Assembly (NCBI GenBank): GCA_903918335.1
Contig: CAIXDX010000118.1
Location: forward strand, 1-32,373
From: an uncultured Methylococcaceae bacterium
GTDB taxonomy: Bacteria > Pseudomonadota > Gammaproteobacteria > Methylococcales > Methylomonadaceae
DNA length: 32,373 bases
Direction of reading: 5' to 3'
Within the stretch, counting starts at the first letter, position 1; every line of letters starts with the position of its first letter. Both the position numbers and the translations under genes were made by a program. The notes under the pieces were generated by a model. That model was not told the DNA's origin and searched no databases. It saw only the letters and a program-made list of their open reading frames with translations. This document shows positions 10,877 through 17,961 of the stretch, one piece after another.

Positions 10877-10916
10877 TAAACTTTACTCACCCAAACCCAG
10901 TAAGACGTAAAGTTTA
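10877..10916. repeat. 10-bp perfect inverted repeat (hairpin or operator)
   Basis: TAAACTTTAC (10877-10886) and GTAAAGTTTA (10907-10916), 20-nt spacer, between the ASCH gene and the CBS remnant. Confidence 0.55.
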
Positions 10917-10932
10917 CGATGAATTTTGACAC

Positions 10933-11091
10933 TTAATATAATGTCAAAAGCACATCTGTTTTAGTCAATTCCCCAATAAGCTTCATATCTTTATTAACCA
11001 CTGGCAATCTCTCTGCCTTTGTTTGTGTAAATAAAATCAATGCATCCGTTAAAAGAGTATCTGCCTGTGATATTAAAAAGTACTTTCATTA
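10933..11091 (-). pseudogene. C-terminal fragment of a CBS-domain protein, no start codon
   Basis: Minus-strand reading between stops gives KYFLISQADTLLTDALILFTQTKAERLPVVNKDMKLIGELTKTDVLLTLY*, a half-CBS pattern (ERLPVV..D..LIGELT..DVL). A TGA/TAA pair lies immediately upstream. Confidence 0.65.
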
Positions 11092-11146
11092 ATTTCAAGT
11101 TAATATTTCAATATAAGGTCTATAAGTTATAAATTGAGGGTTAAAT

Positions 11147-12010
11147 ATGGTGTTGCCAGATAAGTTTTCTTTTGGGGTAATGCAAGATAATGAAGCAGAT
11201 CTACTAAACGACTGGGCAATAAAAGAGGGATGGAATCCTGGAGTATCTGATCAATTAGTTGCTAGAATTTACGATCCTGAGGCATTTATCGCGCTTCGTA
11301 TAAATGATCACCTTGTGGGTGGAGGCTCAATCATTTCTTATGGTGGCTTGTATGGTTTTATGGGGCTCTTTATCATGCATGAAGATTATAGAGGCAAAGG
11401 TTTAGGTGCTAAGTTATGGCACTATCGACGCGATAAATTATTGAGTCGATTGCAACCAAAAACGGCTATAGGTATGGATGGGGTATTTAATATGGCGCCT
11501 TTTTATACACGAGGGGGATTTGCTTTGTCTCATCGTGATCTTAGGTATGAAGGTATTGCGCAAGCTGGTGTTAAATCTTTCAATGTCACTCCATTAAATA
11601 GCATCAATTTTGATGTTTTAGATGCTTATGACCAGCAACACTTCCCAGTACCTAGGTCAGACTTTATTAAAGCATGGATAAATCAAGTCGGTGTCTTTGG
11701 GTATGCAGTACTTAAAAAAGATGTATTAGTGGGATATGGTGTTGCTAGACCTTGTCATGTAGGTTATAAAATAGGGCCCTTATTCGCTGATTCTGCCGAT
11801 ATTGCAGATAATATTTTATCGAGCTTATTGTCAGAAATTAAAGGTGAGTTAGTTCAAATTGATATTCCAGAACCTAATGTAAACGCTATAAAACTAGCGC
11901 AAAAATATCGTTTAGTTGAGTCCTTTGGTTGTGCACGCATGTACTTAGGCAATATTAATGCAGAACCTTTACAAAATATTTATAGTGTAACTTCATATGA
12001 ATTCGGCTAA
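11147..12010 (+). CDS. GNAT family N-acetyltransferase with C-terminal second acetyltransferase-like domain
   Basis: LFIMHEDYRGKGLGAKLWHYRRDKLL (acetyl-CoA loop), FYTRGGFALSHRDLRYEG; the C-terminal half SDFIKAWI...GYGVARPCHVGYKIGPLFAD matches the two-domain GNAT architecture. Confidence 0.85.
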   Translation: MVLPDKFSFGVMQDNEADLLNDWAIKEGWNPGVSDQLVARIYDPEAFIALRINDHLVGGGSIISYGGLYGFMGLFIMHEDYRGKGLGAKLWHYRRDKLLSRLQPKTAIGMDGVFNMAPFYTRGGFALSHRDLRYEGIAQAGVKSFNVTPLNSINFDVLDAYDQQHFPVPRSDFIKAWINQVGVFGYAVLKKDVLVGYGVARPCHVGYKIGPLFADSADIADNILSSLLSEIKGELVQIDIPEPNVNAIKLAQKYRLVESFGCARMYLGNINAEPLQNIYSVTSYEFG

Positions 12011-12079
12011 TAACTGATATTTTATATTATGAATCCATAAACATTAAAATTATAAATATGCTACCTAGATAACTATTTT

Positions 12080-12132
12080 TTAATCCATAAAAAACCATTA
12101 GAATAACAATAAAATAGTAACCTATGGATTAA
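12080..12132. promoter_or_regulatory. inverted repeat, candidate operator for the LuxR-type regulator gene
   Basis: TTAATCCATA (12080-12089) and its exact reverse complement TATGGATTAA (12123-12132), the latter abutting the ATG at 12134. A further direct copy AATCCATAA at 12032-12040. Confidence 0.4.
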
Positions 12133-12133
12133 A

Positions 12134-13240
12134 ATGTCACACAAACCAAAGTTAGAATCCCTTATTGCCCTGCTCTATGAGTCTGTTCTTGAACCATCAC
12201 TTATGAAAGAAGCATTAGGCCTGTGTAGCGACTATACAAGCTCTAATGATGCAATGATTATGACTTTTGATAAGAAAACTGACTTACCTATTAATGCGAT
12301 ACTATCTGAAAAATCAACCTCTTTTGAAGCTATTGATGCTTATGTAAATCATTACATTAGAATCGACCCCAGAACCTACATTAATAAAGCGAGACTTAAG
12401 GAATGGCGTTGTTGTCACGAAATTAATGACCAACATTTTGTCAATCATAACGAGTTTTATCAAGATTATTTATTGCCATCAAATGCAAGATATTTAGCTG
12501 TTACACGTGTCTATGAGGACGCTCAACAATATACTTTACATGCATTATTACGAAATGTCGGTCAAAATCATTTTGATAATTCAAATATTACAGCAGCCAA
12601 TCGTTTTTTTGATCATTTACAAAGAACATTACGCTTACATAAACAAACAGAATCTCTACAACAAAAAATCGATTTAGGTGCTATTGCTATAGATAATTTA
12701 CCTTTGTCTATGATCATAGTGAATAGTAAATGCCAGATTTTACATTTAAATAGGCTGGCTGAAATTTTACTAAATACAAAACAATCAGGCTTGCATTGTG
12801 TCATGAAAAATTTAGTCGCATCGCACCCTAAGGATAGACATAATCTTTCAAATCTTATTATTAATGCTGCAATGCATAATGGTCAAGGTGGACAAATGCA
12901 ACTTAATACCCTGACACCCAGACATATATTTGTAACACCTATCTCTGCGAAATCAACGGTGGCTAATAACTGGCAGACACCATTAGCATTGGTATTAATT
13001 AATAATCATAACCAATTTAATCAATTAGAGTTTATTAAAAACTTTTATTCCTTAACGCCTACTGAATTACGCTTAGTTGAAGCACTAATAAACGGTAAAT
13101 CAATCGAGAACTATAGACAAGAAGTAGGGGTTACTATTAATACCGTAAGAACCCAACTTAGTTCTATATTTAAAAAAACAAATACTTCCAGGCAGGGTGA
13201 ACTGATAGCACTTTTAAAATCTATCCCTTCATACCTATAA
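12134..13240 (+). CDS. LuxR-family transcriptional regulator with PAS-like region
   Basis: C-terminal HTH FYSLTPTELRLVEALINGKSIENYRQEVGVTINTVRTQLSSIFKKTNTSRQGELIALL; PAS-like segment LPLSMIIVNSKCQILHLNRLAEILLN. Confidence 0.88.
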   Translation: MSHKPKLESLIALLYESVLEPSLMKEALGLCSDYTSSNDAMIMTFDKKTDLPINAILSEKSTSFEAIDAYVNHYIRIDPRTYINKARLKEWRCCHEINDQHFVNHNEFYQDYLLPSNARYLAVTRVYEDAQQYTLHALLRNVGQNHFDNSNITAANRFFDHLQRTLRLHKQTESLQQKIDLGAIAIDNLPLSMIIVNSKCQILHLNRLAEILLNTKQSGLHCVMKNLVASHPKDRHNLSNLIINAAMHNGQGGQMQLNTLTPRHIFVTPISAKSTVANNWQTPLALVLINNHNQFNQLEFIKNFYSLTPTELRLVEALINGKSIENYRQEVGVTINTVRTQLSSIFKKTNTSRQGELIALLKSIPSYL

Positions 13241-13329
13241 AAATTTATTAAATTTCATCATTCAAACAGATGATGTGACATCAACATGATTATCTTAGTA
13301 TTCATATAACTTTTGATCATAAAGCTATA

Positions 13330-14037
13330 TTGAATGCAAAAATGCCAGAAACTACAATATCCGAGCAAATAAAAATTTCAATAATTGATAGTAACCCAAT
13401 AAGTAGATTAAGTTTTCATAAACAACTGGAGCTCTTCGGGTATCAAATTGATAATTATGAAAAGGTGGAATTAGTAGAAAACATATCATCTTCACCATTA
13501 AGTGATATTTATATTTTTAAAAATATTCAACTCGCCCACAATAACTTAACAATACTTCATGAACTCAGCATTAAATTTAAGAAAGGTATAATTTTTCTTG
13601 CGGATGCACCTAGATATGAAGATAAAATTTATGCAATAGAACAATGTGCAGATATTTATTTATGTTCATCAGTGGATAATTTTGAGCTTAATGCTTACAT
13701 CAAAAGTCTTTATAGACGCTTAAATCCAATTCAAAATTCATATTGGAAATTCGATACTAAAAACAAAGCATTGATATCTAAAAATAATAGTAGCTTATAT
13801 CTCACTAAAAATGATTTTGTTGTTCTAAAATTACTAATTAATCCATCCAATTCGATAATATCTAGAGAAGAAATTGCTCAATCTTTAAAAATTTCAAATA
13901 AATTTTATCAACTCCAACTCAACACGATCATAAGTAGAATACGTAATAAATTAGAGTATTTCGATACAAGACTTACTATACAAACAGTAAGAGAAATCGG
14001 CTATGTTTATAAAGGACCCAGAATTTTTATAGAATAA
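13330..14037 (+). CDS. OmpR-type winged-helix regulator with degenerate (pseudo-)receiver domain
   Basis: N-terminus ISIIDSNPISRLSFHKQLELFGYQI is receiver-like; C-terminus LTKNDFVVLKLLINPSNSIISREEIAQSL...LNTIISRIRNKLEYFDTRLTIQTVREIGYVYK is an OmpR winged helix. Start could be TTG 13330 or ATG 13342. Confidence 0.82.
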   Translation: MNAKMPETTISEQIKISIIDSNPISRLSFHKQLELFGYQIDNYEKVELVENISSSPLSDIYIFKNIQLAHNNLTILHELSIKFKKGIIFLADAPRYEDKIYAIEQCADIYLCSSVDNFELNAYIKSLYRRLNPIQNSYWKFDTKNKALISKNNSSLYLTKNDFVVLKLLINPSNSIISREEIAQSLKISNKFYQLQLNTIISRIRNKLEYFDTRLTIQTVREIGYVYKGPRIFIE

Positions 14038-14049
14038 AAAATGCATATC

Positions 14050-14068
14050 GAGTATGAAATACTCTTTT
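14050..14068 (+). terminator. weak intrinsic terminator candidate after the pseudo-receiver regulator gene
   Basis: GAGTAT-GAA-ATACTC followed by TTTT, 12 nt after the stop at 14037. Confidence 0.35.
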
Positions 14069-14245
14069 GTTCTATTTAAATTTAGAGCAAGCATTCATTA
14101 AATTAATTTATTCAAGAAGCCGCCGTTGTCATTTCAACTGTTTTCCAATCAGCTTCTGATGTTGGAATACCGCCAATACAGAAAAGAAAGCTAATTTTAA
14201 CAAAAAGTAGACGATATCCATGTATTGATTCTCATTCGGTTAAGC

Positions 14246-14563
14246 TTATAATTTAGAGGGCAAATCTTCAGATTCATCTTTAATAATAGTTTTAGTAGTG
14301 CTATCGCAAATAACTAACCAATTTTTATCTTGATCATTTATCTCGTATTGGTAATGAAAAACATTGTTATCGTTATAAACATTAAAAGAAAATACTTTTC
14401 CTGGATGCGCAGCAATAGCTAATTTACGACATATCTCTTCTGCTGATTTATCTTTGGGTAAAGCATAAGGATCAACTTTTTTGGGTTCAGCCGATAAATT
14501 AATTAACGGCGTTACTAGACATATTAGAACTATTGTAATTCGCTGATATTTAGATAGTTTCAT
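14246..14563 (-). CDS. secreted PepSY-like domain protein
   Basis: N-terminal signal-like MKLSKYQRITIVLICLVTPLINLSAEP; PepSY-like AIAAHPGKVFSFNVYNDNNVFHYQYEINDQDKNWLVICDSTTKTIIKDE. Confidence 0.65.
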   Translation of the reverse strand: MKLSKYQRITIVLICLVTPLINLSAEPKKVDPYALPKDKSAEEICRKLAIAAHPGKVFSFNVYNDNNVFHYQYEINDQDKNWLVICDSTTKTIIKDESEDLPSKL

Positions 14564-14584
14564 TCATAACTCCTATATTCAAAT

Positions 14585-15631
14585 TTAAGGGATATTAAAA
14601 AAGGCAATACCGAGCATAAAATATATCCCTATCAGTTTTGGCCCAGAAACCCAACTGACTGACCCTAAATGTAAAATGTGATTGACTGCTGCCACCGATA
14701 ATATTATGGCAATCACTTCAAATTTAGAAAATAATAAATTCATATCCTGCCCTATTCCTAATCCCATAAAAACTAATAGTGGTGCGACTAATAGGCCAAT
14801 CTGGGTGCTGGATCCGAGAGTTAATGCTAAAGAAATATCGAATTTATTTTCTCGTGAAAATCTAACAGTGTTAATTAATTCTGAAACCATACCAATAGGT
14901 GCTAATAAAAATACGCCAGCAAATATTGGACTTAAACCTAAACGATCTGCCGTTGGTCCAATAGAATCGGTCATTATTTCGCTCATTATGGCTAATCCTA
15001 TACCCGCACCCACTAATTCAATCAGCGGTTTTGCCTTAAATGCATCAGTGGATTGATTGTTATCAGGTTTTATAAGTGATTTTTTATCATTTATATCAAT
15101 ATTAGTTAATGTAAAAATAACACTACTGATATAAATTAATAAAAGAATTATAGATATAGTTAAGCTTATTTCTGTATCTGATTCGACACTATGTTCAAAC
15201 ACAGCGGGAATTATTAAGCCAAAAGTTGTTAATAACAATAAACTACTATAGATGTGGGTGACACTACGATCATAATGCAATTTAGCTTTGTTTTTTATAC
15301 CGCCTGCCAAAATTGATAACCCCAAGCCAAATAATAGATTTCCAATGATGGCTCCAGTTATTGATGCCTTGACCATCTCTATTAGACCATTTTGAAGTGC
15401 AAAAAAACCTATAATTAAATCAGGTACAGTCCCCATTGTTGAATTTAACAAGCCACCTTTTGCAGAGCCTAAACAATGGCTCATTTCCTCCGTTGCATCA
15501 CCAATAAGCTGAGCAAGCGGAATAATGGCTAAAGATGACGCAATAAAAACTAGGAGTGGATTAACTTTTAATAAGTCCAAACCGATGCCCAAGGGAATAC
15601 ATATAAACAACCATTTAAAATTCATAATCAC
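14585..15631 (-). CDS. CAX-like calcium/cation-proton antiporter (CaCA superfamily) with altered alpha-repeat motifs
   Basis: GGLLNSTMGTVPDLIIGFFALQNGLIEMVKASITGAIIGNLLFGLGLSILAGG and the second repeat GMVSELINTVRFSRENKFDISLALTLGSSTQIGLLVAPLLV follow the CAX layout. Confidence 0.82.
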   Translation of the reverse strand: MIMNFKWLFICIPLGIGLDLLKVNPLLVFIASSLAIIPLAQLIGDATEEMSHCLGSAKGGLLNSTMGTVPDLIIGFFALQNGLIEMVKASITGAIIGNLLFGLGLSILAGGIKNKAKLHYDRSVTHIYSSLLLLTTFGLIIPAVFEHSVESDTEISLTISIILLLIYISSVIFTLTNIDINDKKSLIKPDNNQSTDAFKAKPLIELVGAGIGLAIMSEIMTDSIGPTADRLGLSPIFAGVFLLAPIGMVSELINTVRFSRENKFDISLALTLGSSTQIGLLVAPLLVFMGLGIGQDMNLLFSKFEVIAIILSVAAVNHILHLGSVSWVSGPKLIGIYFMLGIAFFNIP

Positions 15632-15637
15632 TCCAAG

Positions 15638-16978
15638 TTAAGCTCTAATAATTCTTAATCGGAGCAAAAGGTAATAAATCAAACTCACAAGTACAAAACT
15701 AATATAGGGACCTACATCCAAATCATCAATCAATTGTGCAGCTACGCCGGTGTAAAGTGGATTAACTGAAAATAATGCCACTGAAATTGCTGAGACTAGA
15801 AACATAATAAAAAAACCTGTTGTAAAACCCTTTGGAGTGTATCTAGAATGTCTGCCATAAACAAACCAATGCACCAGTACAATAGCGGCCCATGGTGTAA
15901 CCCAATGGGCAAATAAAAATAAAAAATCTTCAAAGAATTCAACAAAAGACTGGCTTGCAAAAAGACTAATCACATAACCAATAACCGCTCCCAAAATGGC
16001 TGATGTGGGTCGTGAAAATTTGAATCCAAACGAAATTAATGTGTATGCAGCCGAATTATCATTCATTGCATTTGCAGGTATTGCTGTAAACCAAATGACC
16101 AACAATACAATAGGTGCATAGCTACCTGATAACTTTTGTAATCCCATCATTACACCCTCAGGCGTATGAGTAGCAAAAGCGGAGGCTGTCATGTAACCAA
16201 AAATGGCTAATATAGTTAAAGAAAGAAACAAGGCCATAAAAGTCAATAGAAACACTTTACTATGAGGCGTGCTATTAGGTAAATATCTTGTGTAATCAGA
16301 GGTACAAGTAGTCCATCCTAAGTTATAAGCACTTAATAGAATAAATGCAGATACCAGATTAGAAGAGCCAGTCGATGTTTCAAGTGCTGAAGGTAATCCC
16401 ACTTTATCAATAGAAACAAAGCCAATAATGATGAAGAATACCGCTAAAAGACTGCCGGTATATTTACCCGTAGTTTGAATGAGATGATGCCCATAAACAC
16501 CAATCACTAATTGCAATACAACTAATATAGCCAGGGCAAGCCACATAGGTACTGTAATATTATAGTGAGCTAATAAGACAACGAAAGCAGTAGCCGATAT
16601 GACATTATTAATAACATCCCAGCCAATTGCATTAAGCCAGTTTAAAAAAGCCGGCAACCTTTTCCCTGAAGCACCTAAAGCAAACCGACTAGCTTCAATT
16701 TGTGATAAGCCGGTTTTAGGTCCGATTACACTTGTTACTGCCGGTAATGCACTCCCAACCAAACTGCCGAATACAATAACAAACATAGCATCTACAAAGT
16801 CTAAACCCATCCCGGCAACCAACACGCCTATTAGCCAAGTAGCAATACCTGTATTACCCCCTAAAAACACCCAAAAAGGCTTTTCTATCGCTAATGTTTG
16901 CTCACTTTCTTGTACACCATCATTGATGAATGAATAATGAGTGTTTTCCATGGGAATATTTATACGCTTTAGCACCAT
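15638..16978 (-). CDS. NCS1 family (purine-cytosine permease / allantoin / hydantoin type) transporter
   Basis: FLGGNTGIATWLIGVLVAGMGLDFVDAMFVIVFGSLVGSALPAVTSVIGPKTGLSQIEASRFALGASGKRLPAFLNWLNAIGWDVINN, SAYNLGWTTCTSDYTRYLP; about 12 hydrophobic segments. Confidence 0.85.
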   Translation of the reverse strand: MVLKRINIPMENTHYSFINDGVQESEQTLAIEKPFWVFLGGNTGIATWLIGVLVAGMGLDFVDAMFVIVFGSLVGSALPAVTSVIGPKTGLSQIEASRFALGASGKRLPAFLNWLNAIGWDVINNVISATAFVVLLAHYNITVPMWLALAILVVLQLVIGVYGHHLIQTTGKYTGSLLAVFFIIIGFVSIDKVGLPSALETSTGSSNLVSAFILLSAYNLGWTTCTSDYTRYLPNSTPHSKVFLLTFMALFLSLTILAIFGYMTASAFATHTPEGVMMGLQKLSGSYAPIVLLVIWFTAIPANAMNDNSAAYTLISFGFKFSRPTSAILGAVIGYVISLFASQSFVEFFEDFLFLFAHWVTPWAAIVLVHWFVYGRHSRYTPKGFTTGFFIMFLVSAISVALFSVNPLYTGVAAQLIDDLDVGPYISFVLVSLIYYLLLRLRIIRA

Positions 16979-17202
16979 TAACTCATAGCCACTTAAATTA
17001 ATTACAAATAATCTTTATATTATTATTTGCATAAACACTAAAAGTCTATTATTTTACTGGGTTTTTAGATGATATTAAATGATTTGAAATATTGTTTTTG
17101 TACCCTTACAAATAAAGCTAGATCTTAACAACATAATCATTCTGAAATATTCATATTTTTTATAACTTACAATAAATTAGTATTATATTTTTAATAGAAA
17201 TA

Positions 17203-17961
17203 ATGAATATATACATAGATGATAATTTAAATAAAAATAATATAGATATAGCAGAAAGTTTTTTTTCTACACCCAAACATCGTCCTTTTATAGCGATTAG
17301 TTTAGGAAGTACACCGCCTCCAATTGAAGTAGCTGTGCAAATTTTAAAATGGTCACTAATAAGCCATTCTCCAATAATCCCAATACTTTTTGCTGACGAT
17401 ATTGCAACTATAAATTATCGGGCATTTGGCGACAGTGAAACGAGAGCTATTAAAGAAGTTGATAAAAGTAAACGTAAGCATTTTTTAGTCTGGCAAGAAG
17501 CACTAAATTACCTAGAAAAAAACGAAAAGCCACGTGTACGTTTCATTAATTGGAAGGATATTTTAAACCCTGATGTTCAAGAACAACAAAATTTTGTGCG
17601 AGAAATATTTAATTGCAAGGGTGAATTATATAAATCTATCTTAACATTGGTGGAAAGTTTTATTAGCTCAGCAGGTAAGACTTACACTTTGAAACGTGGA
17701 TTAATAATGGCCGAATATGTTATTCAAGAATTACCATCACTTATTTTTGGGATCAAGTATGATGAAATAAATTATCAGATGACATTATATCCCACATACA
17801 CTTCTCCAAAAGAATTTCAAAACTTTCTCGTTGCAGTAATAAGAAACCCTGATTTCAAATTATATTTCAATAAATACAATAAGAACGAATTAGAATATTG
17901 CAAATTTATTCATATGATAATTTCAGATAAGAATAAAAGAAATGAAAAAAACGACATATAG
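17203..17961 (+). CDS. tRNA-dependent cyclodipeptide synthase (CDPS), probable XYP subfamily
   Basis: FIAISLGSTPPPIEVAVQILKWSL matches the catalytic-Ser region (AlbC GISAGNS); EYVIQELPSL matches NYVLAEAPLF with Tyr and Glu four residues apart (AlbC Y178/E182); LYP matches the Y202-P203 signature of XYP members; middle region KRKHFLVWQEALNYL...RVRFINWKDIL similar in layout. Confidence 0.85.
   Translation: MNIYIDDNLNKNNIDIAESFFSTPKHRPFIAISLGSTPPPIEVAVQILKWSLISHSPIIPILFADDIATINYRAFGDSETRAIKEVDKSKRKHFLVWQEALNYLEKNEKPRVRFINWKDILNPDVQEQQNFVREIFNCKGELYKSILTLVESFISSAGKTYTLKRGLIMAEYVIQELPSLIFGIKYDEINYQMTLYPTYTSPKEFQNFLVAVIRNPDFKLYFNKYNKNELEYCKFIHMIISDKNKRNEKNDI

Noticed and set aside
14682-15056. 124-aa plus-strand ORF opposite the CAX-like gene
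   Set aside because: Antisense shadow; the minus frame has clear transporter repeats.
16599-16937. 112-aa plus-strand ORF opposite the NCS1 gene
   Set aside because: Antisense shadow of a well-supported membrane transporter.
17084-17151. Two TGAAATATT copies in the NCS1-CDPS intergenic region
   Set aside because: Short AT-only style repeats in very AT-rich DNA; no symmetry or spacing that rises above chance by eye.
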